Shown here piece after piece: positions 25,743 to 33,737 of a stretch of 64,000 nucleotides of DNA. The first letter of the stretch is position 1; the number at the start of each line of letters is the position of its first letter. The DNA comes from Pirellulales bacterium (GTDB lineage: Bacteria; Planctomycetota; Planctomycetia; Pirellulales; JAICIG01), in NCBI GenBank assembly GCA_035533075.1, contig DATLUO010000097.1, positions 1 through 64,000 of the forward strand, given 5' to 3'. The notes beneath the pieces were generated by a model, which was not told where the DNA came from, did no database searches, and was given only the letters and a program-made list of their open reading frames with translations. A program made the translations under genes and the position numbers.

Positions 25743-26612
25743 CTAGGAAGCCCATCCTCCCTGAATGCCAAGCCGTTTGACCGCCGCCGTGATATAAGCA
25801 AAAGCCGCGCGCGCCGCGGCGTCGGGGTCGTCAATGTAGGGGTACAACTCGACCGTAATCCAGCCCTGGTAGTTGGTGGCGGCGATCGCCTTCAACGTGG
25901 CGTCGAAGTCGATGGCCCCTCGGCCCGGCACCAGGTGCTGGTGGACGCGGGTGGCGGCGATGTCTTCGAAGTGATAGTGGCGAGTGTACGGCGCCATTCG
26001 CGCCACCCAGTGTTGCGGATCTTCGCCCACGCAATAGGCGTGCCCGATGTCGAAGTTCAGGCCCACCCACGGCGAGTCGATTCGTTCGACAAACTTGAAG
26101 AACTGCTCGAATCGCTCGATCATCAGGCCCGGCTCAGGTTCGATCAGCAGGCCCACCTCCAGCCGCTCGGCGACTTCGACACACGGCATCAGTTCTTCGT
26201 AAAACGTGTTGGCCGCCGATTCCCAGTCTTGACCGGGCTGCAGCGGCCCGCCCGGCTCGGTCTGGATGTTCTGCGCTCCGATCTCTTTGGCCAGCGCCAG
26301 TGCCCGTCGCGTGTGCTCGCGGCGGATGGCCCGATAGTGCGGGTCGGGCTCGATCCACGAGGGGTGCCAATACGGCTGACGTGGATCGTTGACGGCGTTC
26401 ATCATGAATCCGTTGACGTTCGACACCGACAGGCCGTGTCTTGCCAACGCATCCCGCAGCGACTGTTTTCGTTCGGGCAACAAATTGACGGGCCAGGCGT
26501 GCGGCACATCGGCCAGTATCTCGATTCCCTGGTAGCCGATTTCCGCCACTCGGCGAATCGCCTCTTCAACCGAGAAGTGCATGTAGGCATTGGAGCTGAA
26601 GGCGAGTTTCAT
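25743..26612 (-). CDS. Sugar phosphate isomerase/epimerase-like TIM barrel
   Basis: The protein has 289 residues from ATG 26612, where MKLAFSSNAYMHFSVEEAI is the typical first strand and helix of the AP-endonuclease-2/xylose-isomerase-like TIM barrel. Putative metal ligands include Glu in LLIEPEPGLM, Asp/His in NFDIGHAYCVGE, His in RHYHFEDIA and Glu in WITVELYPY. The fold is shared by epimerases, isomerases and endonuclease IV; the substrate cannot be told. It is probably the first gene of a two-gene unit with the UbiA-like gene. The sequence right before the start is a short tandem word repeat, with no clear ribosome-binding site. Confidence 0.8.
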   Translation of the reverse strand: MKLAFSSNAYMHFSVEEAIRRVAEIGYQGIEILADVPHAWPVNLLPERKQSLRDALARHGLSVSNVNGFMMNAVNDPRQPYWHPSWIEPDPHYRAIRREHTRRALALAKEIGAQNIQTEPGGPLQPGQDWESAANTFYEELMPCVEVAERLEVGLLIEPEPGLMIERFEQFFKFVERIDSPWVGLNFDIGHAYCVGEDPQHWVARMAPYTRHYHFEDIAATRVHQHLVPGRGAIDFDATLKAIAATNYQGWITVELYPYIDDPDAAARAAFAYITAAVKRLGIQGGWAS

Positions 26613-26613
26613 G

Positions 26614-26636
26614 AGTCCGTAGTCCGTGGTCCGTGG
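26614..26636 (-). repeat. Tandem AGTCCGT-like words next to a start codon
   Basis: About three copies of the word (A/G)GTCCGT(A/G) occupy the 23 bp directly upstream of the TIM-barrel gene start, where a ribosome-binding site would be expected. It belongs to the same class of short tandem words as at 5342, 6086, 32783 and 32821. Confidence 0.7.
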
Positions 26637-26779
26637 CGGGCGAGCAGGCATTGTACTCGGTCACCGCGACGCGGCGAAGGAACCGTAGCCGGTTAAATCA
26701 AGAGTAGCAATTCATTTCCAGCCGATTGGGTTCTATACTGCGGACGGACGAAACCGGGGCGTAACGAGGGTGGACGGCC

Positions 26780-27472
26780 ATGGCGGTCAAAAAAGAAGGC
26801 GAGTTGCGGGTGCGAAAAGGCGAGTCGGTGTATGGTCCGATGGCGCGCGACGACTTCGACCGCCTGCTGGCCAACGGTCGGTTCACTTCGGCGGACTTCG
26901 TGTCGCTGTGGGGCGGTCCCTGGACGCAAATCGCCGAGTTCCTGTCGCAGGCGGTCGAGGGAGAAAGCGCCGGTCCGGCCGACGCCGCAACGCTGCGCGT
27001 GCTGCGGGGCGACCGCGTCTATTCCGGCCTCAATCATCGCCGGCTGAATCAGCTCCGCGACGATGGGCGGCTCGCCGCCAACGACCTGGTGCAGGCCGCG
27101 GGCGGTCCGTGGATGGCGTTGGGCGATTTTCTCTCGCCGCCGCGGCCCTACGAACCGCCTGTGGCGGAGGCCGAGCCGCTTGAGGCCGAGCCGGTCTACG
27201 CGGAACCGGTCTACGCCGAGCCGGTCGAAGACGATTGGATCGATGTGCCGCTCAGATGGTATCACGTCTATGCCAGCGATCTGGAGGACCGAGCCAGCGA
27301 CCAATGGTTTGTGCGCGTGCGTGGCATCCATTCGGCGCCGCTCACGCGGCAGCAGGTGCGGCAGCTCTTGTCGGCCGGCGAGATTACCCTTTACGATCTG
27401 GCGCGGCACCGCACCTGGCGTGAAGACTTTTGGGTGCCGATTCACTCGGTTCCCGAACTGGCCGCCAGATAA
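26780..27472 (+). CDS. Protein with three GYF/DUF4339-like repeats
   Basis: This 230-residue cytoplasmic protein has three domains of about 50 residues. The first is ELRVRKGESVYGPMARDDF through WGGPWTQIAEFL. The second is LRVLRGDRVYSGLNHRRL through AGGPWMALGDFL. The third starts WFVRVRGIHSAPLTRQQ and ends FWVPIHSVPEL. The pattern (display residue, Gly-Pro, Leu-rich helix, acidic Asp-Leu/Val, W near the end) is that of GYF_2/DUF4339 domains, thought to bind proline-rich peptides. A linker repeats EPVYAEPVYAEPVE. Its last 89 bp overlap the end of fhcC on the other strand. The function is unknown. Confidence 0.7.
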   Translation: MAVKKEGELRVRKGESVYGPMARDDFDRLLANGRFTSADFVSLWGGPWTQIAEFLSQAVEGESAGPADAATLRVLRGDRVYSGLNHRRLNQLRDDGRLAANDLVQAAGGPWMALGDFLSPPRPYEPPVAEAEPLEAEPVYAEPVYAEPVEDDWIDVPLRWYHVYASDLEDRASDQWFVRVRGIHSAPLTRQQVRQLLSAGEITLYDLARHRTWREDFWVPIHSVPELAAR

Positions 27473-28265
27473 GGATTTCACCTTTGCCGGGCACGGAGGC
27501 GTCGCCGGAGTAACAGTCGTAGCGTCCTTCCTGGGCTGCATAGGGCAGTGTGACGCCCCACTCGCGAAGGCGCCGCGCATAGATGTTCAAAAAGACCGGA
27601 TTCTGCGAGCAGTCGAAGGCAAACGTCGGCAGCAAACGCAGCGGCTCAAGCGAGATGATCGTGCCGCGCACCATCCAGGCGCCGATGCGAATCTCGCCGC
27701 CGCGCAGCAAAACGATCGTGCCCCCCTTCATCTGTAAGCCGGCGAAATCCTTGGCGGGACCGCCGATCACAATCGTGCCGCGGCGCATGCGCATGCCGAC
27801 CTCCAGCCCGGCCGAACCGTCGACAAGGATGGCGCCGCCGCGCATCCCCGCCAGACTGCCGCGATAGGCCGCGCCCACCTGCCCGCCCGAATTGCCGTGG
27901 ATGCGAATGACGCCGCCGGTCATCTCGGCGCCCACCCAGTCGCCCGCATCGCCGTGGACTTCGATCGCGCCGCCTTTGATATGAGCGCCCAGATGCATGC
28001 CCACGCTGCCGCGGACGCTGATTCGCCCGGCCGTCATGCCGCGGCCGATCCACTTCACTTGGCGCAAATCGCCGTGGAGCTCGATGTCGTCACCGGGCTG
28101 GCCCTCGATCGTGAAGAAGTGGTCGAGCCGCAGCCTGCGTTTGCCCAGAAAGACGGGGCAAGCGGCGACTTCGTCCAGCGAAAGCTTCGACAAACCGTCG
28201 GGAGAAATAACTTCCGCTTCCAACGGCACCGGCGGCTGTTCTTTGAGCGTGAGGGCAAGGGGCAT
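27384..28265 (-). CDS. fhcC: Formylmethanofuran dehydrogenase subunit C (FhcC/FmdC-like)
   Basis: The protein has 293 residues with a ribosome-binding site (AAGGTGGGG) before the ATG. A glutamate-synthase-alpha-C-like parallel beta helix is built from G-x-I/M repeats, for example GRISVRGSVGMHLGAHIKGG, GAIEVHGDAGDWVGAEMTGG and MRRGTIVIGG. This is the pattern of subunit C of formylmethanofuran dehydrogenase/formyltransferase-hydrolase in tetrahydromethanopterin-dependent C1 transfer. Such genes are established in planctomycetes, usually beside fhcA, B and D; here it stands alone. The usual subunit ends near EILIWR, so the last ~25 residues, antisense to the neighbouring gene, look like an extension. 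Confidence 0.88.
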   Translation of the reverse strand: MPLALTLKEQPPVPLEAEVISPDGLSKLSLDEVAACPVFLGKRRLRLDHFFTIEGQPGDDIELHGDLRQVKWIGRGMTAGRISVRGSVGMHLGAHIKGGAIEVHGDAGDWVGAEMTGGVIRIHGNSGGQVGAAYRGSLAGMRGGAILVDGSAGLEVGMRMRRGTIVIGGPAKDFAGLQMKGGTIVLLRGGEIRIGAWMVRGTIISLEPLRLLPTFAFDCSQNPVFLNIYARRLREWGVTLPYAAQEGRYDCYSGDASVPGKGEILIWRPVREPSESAPKSLHARCGAAPDRKG

Positions 28266-28446
28266 TGCCCCACCTTACGAAAGCCGATTTCGCTGTCAAG
28301 GCAATCTGTCAAAGCCGGTCAGCTTCTCCAATGTGACGCCTGCCATTGGGCAGACCGCAACGGTTGTGCTCAATTTGCGGAGCGCGACATGCCGACAAGC
28401 CTTTAGTGTAAGAGACTAGATCCAGTTTTCCGGGGGAAACGCACCC

Positions 28447-29076
28447 ATGTTTCGACGGACCGTTTCGATCAGCTTGGCACTTCTGTGGGCCACTTGCTCG
28501 ATTGCCACAGCCACCGGCTGCCAAGGAGTCCGCGGGTGCGGCGGTTGTCGCACGTGCTCGATGCTCGGCCGCGGCGGCTGCGGTCCGGGCGGCTGCGATA
28601 AGCGATGCGACCGCTATGCCGCCCGGCCGAAACGCCGCTTTGACTGCCGCGTCGGACAAAAAGACCCCCGTATTCCAGGGCCGCGGATCATTTCCACCTT
28701 GCCTCGCCAGCAGCCGGAGATGGCCACGCCAACCTTCCTTTATCCCGTGCCCACCTATCCGGTGTTCGGACCGCGGTCTGAGGAGCCCGACGGCATCGAG
28801 CCGCAGCTTCAGCCGCTCATGCCCGAGGACGCCGAGCGGATCGAGTCCGAGCCGCTTCCGATGCCGAATGAATCGGCCGCTCCCGATGACGAGGAAGAAT
28901 ACGGTGACTTGACTGGCAACGGTTCCAGCGAGTTGGAACTGGCCGCCCCAAAGCAGACGGTCGAGCAGGCCGGTTGGAAGCCCGCCAAGGCCCGCGGCAC
29001 CGCAGCGTCGCGCGTCAGCCGTCCCTGTACCAAGTGCGGTGTTACGTTCCGGTCATCCAACCCGATCCGACAGTAG
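28447..29076 (+). CDS. Cys/Gly-rich putative lipoprotein of unknown function
   Basis: The protein has 209 residues. The N-terminus ISLALLWATCSIATATGCQ is a signal segment with a possible lipobox ending in Cys. It is followed by a Cys/Gly-rich stretch (GCGGCRTCSMLGRGGCGPGG) that could bind metal or form disulfides. The middle is Pro- and Glu-rich and looks disordered. The tail has a CxxC (RPCTKCGVTF). I recognise no family. Isolated gene; the 170 bp upstream hold nothing clear. Confidence 0.6.
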   Translation: MFRRTVSISLALLWATCSIATATGCQGVRGCGGCRTCSMLGRGGCGPGGCDKRCDRYAARPKRRFDCRVGQKDPRIPGPRIISTLPRQQPEMATPTFLYPVPTYPVFGPRSEEPDGIEPQLQPLMPEDAERIESEPLPMPNESAAPDDEEEYGDLTGNGSSELELAAPKQTVEQAGWKPAKARGTAASRVSRPCTKCGVTFRSSNPIRQ

Positions 29077-29287
29077 GAGGTGGTGCGAAGGTCCTAGGTA
29101 GAAGTTACCCTGTCCGGCCGACAAGCTGGGCGTTCTGTAGCGTCGGGACAATTCGCACGTTAAGCGCCCCCAACGTGACAACCGATTTACCTCGCAAGTC
29201 GCCGCACTATCGCCGTTCCAGCGCCCAGACTTCGGGCTTACGGCGCGCGTTCGGCACGGTCCTGCTCGGTTTGTTTCACCCGCGGCG

Positions 29288-30667
29288 ATGCACTCCATGA
29301 ACCGTCGATCGAGCCGATTGGCATTGCGTCCGTTCTTCGCGCTGGCCGGATGGCTGTCGCTGGCCTGCTTGGCCTCTCAGGCCGCGCCGCTGGCCGCCGA
29401 AGAACATGAACTGCGCCGCAGCGCGCTGGTGGTCGCCGTCGAGCGCGCTCGTTCGTCGATCGTCAATATTCATGGCGAAAAGACGGTGACGGCCGAAAAC
29501 CCCTACGCCGAAAGGGATGCCGCCAAGTCCGAAACCAAGCGCGTCAACGGCATGGGGACCGGCGTGATCGTCGACGAACGGGGCTATATCATCACCAACT
29601 TCCACGTGGTCGACGGCGTCAAGAAGATCACCGTCACGACCGCCGACCGCGAAACTTATATCGCCCAGCTCGTCTCGCGCGATGCCCAGACCGACCTGGC
29701 AATCATCAAGGTCGAGTCGCGCGAGAAGCTGCCGGTGATCGACATCGGCACCTCCAGCGACCTGATGCCCGGCGAGACCGTGATCGCCGTCGGCAACGCC
29801 TTTGGCTACGAGCATACGGTGACGCGGGGCATCGTCAGCGCCCTGCACCGCACCGTCCAGGTGAGCGACGCCCAGAACTACGAAGACCTGATCCAGACCG
29901 ACGCCAGTATCAATCCCGGCAATTCGGGCGGGCCGCTGCTGAACATCGAAGGGAGCATGATCGGCTTGAACGTGGCCGTCCGGGCGGGGGCGCAGGGCAT
30001 CGGCTTCGCCATTCCTGCCGACAAGGTTGTGGAGACGGCCGCCGAGCTGCTCAGCACGCGGCGGCTGGAACACACCTGGCACGGCATGGTCGCCCGGCCC
30101 ATCGTCGACGAGAACGGGGTCGTGATCGAAACGGTCGACGCACAAAGCCCCGCTGCCGAAAGCGGTCTGAAGTCGGGCGACATCATTCACGCCGTGGCAC
30201 GTCGCCACGTCAGCCGGGCGCTCGATTTGGAACGGGCCCTGTTGGGCCACCATCCGGGCGAAAAAATCGCCGTCGAAGCCGAACGCGACGGCCAGCGTTT
30301 GCAAGTCAACCTGGTGCTGGCTTCGGCGCCCGACGCCACGGAGGGACCGAGCGATCCGGTCTGGGATACGATCGGTCTGGAGGCGCGTCCCATTACGGCC
30401 AAGCAGTTTCAGCACCATCACCGCACGCGTTACCGCGGTGGGCTGCTGGTGCGGGAGGTGCGGCCCGACAGTCCGGCCGCCCGGCAAGGAATCCGTCGCG
30501 GCGACATCCTGGTGGGCATGCACATTTGGGAGACCGTCTCACTCGACAACCTGGCCTACATTCTCAATCGGTCGGACTTGGCCAGCCTGGAGCCGCTCAA
30601 ATTCTACATCCTGCGAGAAAACGAGCCGCAAACCCTTTACGGCTTTTTGCAGCTCAGCCGGCCATGA
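29288..30667 (+). CDS. HtrA/DegP-like serine protease with two PDZ domains
   Basis: The protein has 459 residues (ATG 29288, or ATG 29297) with a signal peptide ending near PLAAEE. The trypsin-like domain has the complete triad: His106 in TNFHVV, Asp136 in TDLAII and Ser213 in GNSGGPL. Two PDZ domains follow (about 265-345, and 355-450 starting near GLEARPI). The HtrA family degrades or refolds misfolded envelope proteins, so a periplasmic quality-control role is expected. No two-component regulator is adjacent. Confidence 0.92.
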   Translation: MHSMNRRSSRLALRPFFALAGWLSLACLASQAAPLAAEEHELRRSALVVAVERARSSIVNIHGEKTVTAENPYAERDAAKSETKRVNGMGTGVIVDERGYIITNFHVVDGVKKITVTTADRETYIAQLVSRDAQTDLAIIKVESREKLPVIDIGTSSDLMPGETVIAVGNAFGYEHTVTRGIVSALHRTVQVSDAQNYEDLIQTDASINPGNSGGPLLNIEGSMIGLNVAVRAGAQGIGFAIPADKVVETAAELLSTRRLEHTWHGMVARPIVDENGVVIETVDAQSPAAESGLKSGDIIHAVARRHVSRALDLERALLGHHPGEKIAVEAERDGQRLQVNLVLASAPDATEGPSDPVWDTIGLEARPITAKQFQHHHRTRYRGGLLVREVRPDSPAARQGIRRGDILVGMHIWETVSLDNLAYILNRSDLASLEPLKFYILRENEPQTLYGFLQLSRP

Positions 30668-30717
30668 CGTGCGACTCGATTGCATTTCTGTCACGTGCGG
30701 TTCAGAATGTCACGGAA

Positions 30718-31344
30718 TCACTCCTGGTATTGGTCGGAGACCGCCAGGAGCTTTGCCAGCGGCAACTCGAAGCCGGGCAAGAGCGGCGTGCGGTACGTCT
30801 CGGCTTCGCCGATGACCCGCTTCGCCCAACGGGCGCCTCGACGATGATATACGGTCATGATGCGGCGGAAGCGGTCGATGATCCAATATTCGCGAACGCC
30901 GATGTCGCGATACTCGGTTTTTTTCTCCTCGTAGTCGCGCCGCCGGTCGGCCGCGCGCGACGAGGGGAACTCGACCACGATCCTGGGCACGTCGCGGCGC
31001 CCGACCGGCCCACGACTTCGAGGCCGCCGCGCCAGCCCGGCCCAAATCACCCGGTCGCACCGGCGGTTTTGGCCGGTGGTCCGAACATTCTGCTCCGGCA
31101 GCGTCAGGTCGAGGGACTTGCCTTGCGGATGCGATTCTCGATAGTTCCGCAGCCAACGACCCAACTCTTCATTGGCGTCGCGCTCTTCTTCAAGTGCAGG
31201 CGGGGTCACGACCAGGACTCCGTGAATCAACTCGTAACGGTAGCCCAGTTCGAAGTCGGCCTCCTCGAACTCGTCCAGCGTCATGATCGCTCCGGCGTCC
31301 CTGGGGCCGTAGGGCGCCGTTTGCTTCGCGGTGATCGTCGACAT
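30718..31344 (-). CDS. Uma2 (DUF820) family endonuclease-like protein
   Basis: The protein has 208 residues. The Uma2 restriction-endonuclease-like core is visible: MTLDEFEEADFELGYRYELI, VLVVTPPALEEE, RIVVEFPSS and the terminal KKTEYRDIGVREYWIID. The Glu in VVEFPSS and the Lys residues downstream occupy the usual PD-(D/E)xK positions, though the Asp strand is less clear (CDRVIWAG). Uma2 proteins are very numerous in planctomycetes and cyanobacteria; their biological role is unsettled. It is a single gene, convergent with htrA. Confidence 0.85.
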   Translation of the reverse strand: MSTITAKQTAPYGPRDAGAIMTLDEFEEADFELGYRYELIHGVLVVTPPALEEERDANEELGRWLRNYRESHPQGKSLDLTLPEQNVRTTGQNRRCDRVIWAGLARRPRSRGPVGRRDVPRIVVEFPSSRAADRRRDYEEKKTEYRDIGVREYWIIDRFRRIMTVYHRRGARWAKRVIGEAETYRTPLLPGFELPLAKLLAVSDQYQE

Positions 31345-31421
31345 GCGTTGGCATCCGGAACAGGTTACGGCCGCATTCTAGTCCACCGCCGCCACGAAGG
31401 CCAGTCGCAGCCGAGTGAGCG

Positions 31422-32630
31422 TCATCCTCTTCGTCGCAGCGATAGGATGCTCAGAAAGAAGCTGGCGAAGATCGTCTGCACGCCCAACGTCATCAACACC
31501 ACGGCGGGGATCACGTGCCGCATGGTGACCTGCGGATCGAGCGCCCCAAGACCTGCCTGCTGCCAAATCCAGACCGCGTGGCCTAACAGCGCCGCCCCGG
31601 CGGTGCCAACGGTGATGCCCGCCAGCACGCCCCACTCCAGATTGACGTGCGGGTCGCTGCCCAACAGCCGGTGCGGCGGATGAAAACCCTCCGTGACGGC
31701 GTACATCTTGGTGAACACGCCGAACACGAGCAACTGATAACCTGCCAGCGCCAAAAAGCCGGCCACCAGCAAGCTGTGAATATCGAAGCCGACCCCCGCG
31801 ATGCGCAGCGGGCCGTGCATCAGCAGGACCGATGCCACGAGCCCCAGCGCGAAGCAGACCGCCCCCGGCCAGAGAAACATCCAACGCGGGCTGAACAGGA
31901 GCATGAACCGCAGGTGCCGCCAACCGTCGCGCCAGCTTCGCAGGTGTGGCGGCCGCGAACGACCGTCTTTGTAGAGCACCGTCGGCACCTCGGCGATCTT
32001 CAGACGGTTGAGGGTGGCCTTGATCACCATCTCGCTGGCGAACTCCATGCCGGTCGTGTGCAGCGCCATCCGCTGGTAAGCGCTTTTGCTGAAGGCCCGC
32101 AGTCCGCAGTGAAAATCGCCGGCCGGGCAATGGAAGAACAAGCGGCCGATGCCCGTCAACACGGGATTGCCGATCCAGCGGTGTTTCCAGGGCATGGCAC
32201 CGGGTACGATGCCGCCTTGGAACCGGTTGCCCATCACCAGGTCGTGGCCGGCCCGCAGTTTTTCGATGAACGGAAAGATGGAAGCGAAGTCGTAGCTGTC
32301 GTCGGAATCGCCCATGACGATGAATCGTCCACGGGCGGCTTCGATGCCGGCGCGGAGGGCGCTGCCGTAGCCTTTTTCGCGCACGGCCACGACGCGGGCT
32401 CCGAGCCGCTTGGCAATCGCCTGCGAGCCGTCGGTGCTGCCGTTGTCGGCCACGACGATTTCCGCGCTGAGTCCGTGCCGGCCGATCGCCTGCTGGGCCT
32501 TGCGAATGCACCGTTCGATGGTTTCGGCCTCATTGAGGCAGGGCATGACAATCGACACCTCGATTGCGGCCGCGCGCGGCTCTGGCGACGCAGGCGTTTC
32601 GTTGACGGGCGGCAGCAGGTCGAGCGACAT
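31422..32630 (-). CDS. GT2 family glycosyltransferase with C-terminal membrane helices
   Basis: The protein has 402 residues from ATG 32630, preceded by GAGGAACCC. Upstream in-frame codons run into a dispersed repeat and are not part of the gene. The GT-A domain starts EVSIVMPCLNEAETIERC, with the nucleotide-sugar DxD-like site in VMGDSDDSYDF, ADNGSTDGS before it, and AGDFHCGLRAF as acceptor region. Three or four membrane helices follow (about 265-400). This is like dolichyl-phosphate/polyprenyl-phosphate sugar transferases. It may supply lipid-linked sugar for cell-surface glycans. The donor sugar is unknown. Confidence 0.87.
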   Translation of the reverse strand: MSLDLLPPVNETPASPEPRAAAIEVSIVMPCLNEAETIERCIRKAQQAIGRHGLSAEIVVADNGSTDGSQAIAKRLGARVVAVREKGYGSALRAGIEAARGRFIVMGDSDDSYDFASIFPFIEKLRAGHDLVMGNRFQGGIVPGAMPWKHRWIGNPVLTGIGRLFFHCPAGDFHCGLRAFSKSAYQRMALHTTGMEFASEMVIKATLNRLKIAEVPTVLYKDGRSRPPHLRSWRDGWRHLRFMLLFSPRWMFLWPGAVCFALGLVASVLLMHGPLRIAGVGFDIHSLLVAGFLALAGYQLLVFGVFTKMYAVTEGFHPPHRLLGSDPHVNLEWGVLAGITVGTAGAALLGHAVWIWQQAGLGALDPQVTMRHVIPAVVLMTLGVQTIFASFFLSILSLRRRG

Positions 32631-32782
32631 GGGTTCCTCGGGCATAGACGTCCGAGAAAATATAGGTCGCTCCGCGGGCGGGAGGCGTGAGCCTCCCTGG
32701 TAAGTCCGTAGTGCGGCGAGCGCCTTGGTGAGAGGCGTAGGGTGGGACCAGCGAGCTTGCGAGCGCCGGCCCACCATTCAGA

Positions 32783-32800
32783 GGCGTCAGGCGTCAGGCG
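32783..32800 (+). repeat. Tandem GCGTCAG words
   Basis: GGCGTCA is repeated twice and then broken, inside the loop of the 39-nt inverted repeat. Confidence 0.65.
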
Positions 32801-32820
32801 AAAGTCAATCAAGTGTTTCT

Positions 32821-32848
32821 GAACCCTGAACCCTGAACCCTGAACCCT
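32821..32848 (+). repeat. Four tandem copies of the heptamer GAACCCT
   Basis: Exactly four GAACCCT units lie in the loop of the 39-nt inverted repeat. The complement of this word is the AGGGTTC pair at 5342-5355. The unit resembles a telomere-type repeat, but the location is internal. Confidence 0.9.
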
Positions 32849-32938
32849 TTCACGGTGGGCCGGCGCTCGCAAGCTCGCTGGTCCCACCCTACCTTGCTCG
32901 TCGTTCCCGCACGATCCGCAAAAACGCCGCAACCGCAA

Positions 32939-33595
32939 CTACGGCAACTCCTTGATGCGGATATTGCGGAACTCGACGTGCGCGTTGTGCCCCAGGAAGC
33001 CGACGTGACCGCGTGTCCGCTGAATGCCCGGATGCGCCTTGAGCACCTCCGGATCTTTCACGTCGTCCAGATTGCCGTCGACGGTCACCTGATCGTTGAC
33101 GGTGACCTTGATATGCCGGCCGTCGCAGACGATTTCCTCAGTGTTCCACTCGCCCGCCTTCTTCGGGGCGCCGCGTTTGGCCGGCAGCACCTTGTAGATC
33201 GAGCCGTGATATTGGCCCGGCTCCAGCTTGGCATATTGGGGTGCGTCGTCGTCGAGAATCTGGCTCTCCATACCGGAGTAGGCGGCGTCGCCTCGCAACG
33301 GCGCTCGCAAGCCGACGCCGTTGTTGCCGCCCGGTTCCAGGCGATACTCGAACCGCAGAATGAAGTTGGCGTATTCCTTGTTGGTGAACAGGTTGCCGCC
33401 GCCGTTCTTCGGGCAAACGAGCTCGCCCTCTTCGACTACATAGCCGGGACCCGTCTTGTTGACGATTTGCCAGCCGTCGAGGCTCTTGCCGTCGAACAGC
33501 GGCACAAAACCCTCCTCTTGGTCGGCCAGAGCGGGCGCGACGAAGACAAAGGCGACGAGTGCGAACAGAAGACACGATGGAAGGCGGGCAAGCAT
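32939..33595 (-). CDS. Secreted DUF1080 (3-keto-disaccharide hydrolase-like) protein
   Basis: The protein has 218 residues from ATG 33595, with a GGAGA ribosome-binding site. A signal peptide ([18 protein letters not shown]) precedes the DUF1080 beta-sandwich, which opens [20 protein letters not shown]. Other family marks are [21 protein letters not shown] and [23 protein letters not shown]1080 proteins are LamG/concanavalin-like, and some hydrolyse 3-keto-glycosides. They are greatly expanded in planctomycetes. The exact glycan substrate here is unknown. Alternative starts upstream are less likely because of the signal peptide. Confidence 0.9.
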   Translation of the reverse strand: MLARLPSCLLFALVAFVFVAPALADQEEGFVPLFDGKSLDGWQIVNKTGPGYVVEEGELVCPKNGGGNLFTNKEYANFILRFEYRLEPGGNNGVGLRAPLRGDAAYSGMESQILDDDAPQYAKLEPGQYHGSIYKVLPAKRGAPKKAGEWNTEEIVCDGRHIKVTVNDQVTVDGNLDDVKDPEVLKAHPGIQRTRGHVGFLGHNAHVEFRNIRIKELP

Positions 33596-33737
33596 GAGGC
33601 AGTCTCCGGGTGAGTTGGGCGTGGTTTTCGTTCTTGGTTTGGCAACGGACATGTAGGGTGGGATCTATTGTAGTTGCCGTGCCAACGACCGCAAACTCAT
33701 CTGGGCAAGCCGGACGATCCGCCGTAGGCTGTAAACC

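Larger units (their letters stand above)
32737..32892. repeat. Perfect 39-nt inverted repeat pair in a 308-bp spacer
   Basis: Arms at 32737-32775 and 32854-32892 are exact reverse complements and include the words GGTGGGACCAGCGAGC and GCGAGCGCCGGCCCACC. The loop of 78 bp holds two tandem word repeats. A second copy of the pair stands at 58993-59091. The whole spacer 32631-32938, between glycosyltransferase and DUF1080 genes, holds no gene. The structure could form a strong hairpin at transcript ends. It resembles REP/BIME-type elements, but no transposase was seen. Confidence 0.9.

Noticed and set aside
30718-31344. Uma2 protein as part of a mobile element
   Set aside because: No transposase, terminal repeats or target duplication around it. 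Uma2 genes are simply abundant in these genomes.
32821-32848. GAACCCT repeat as a telomere or replication origin
   Set aside because: Only four units inside a spacer, with no dnaA-box cluster, AT-rich unwinding region or chromosome end nearby.
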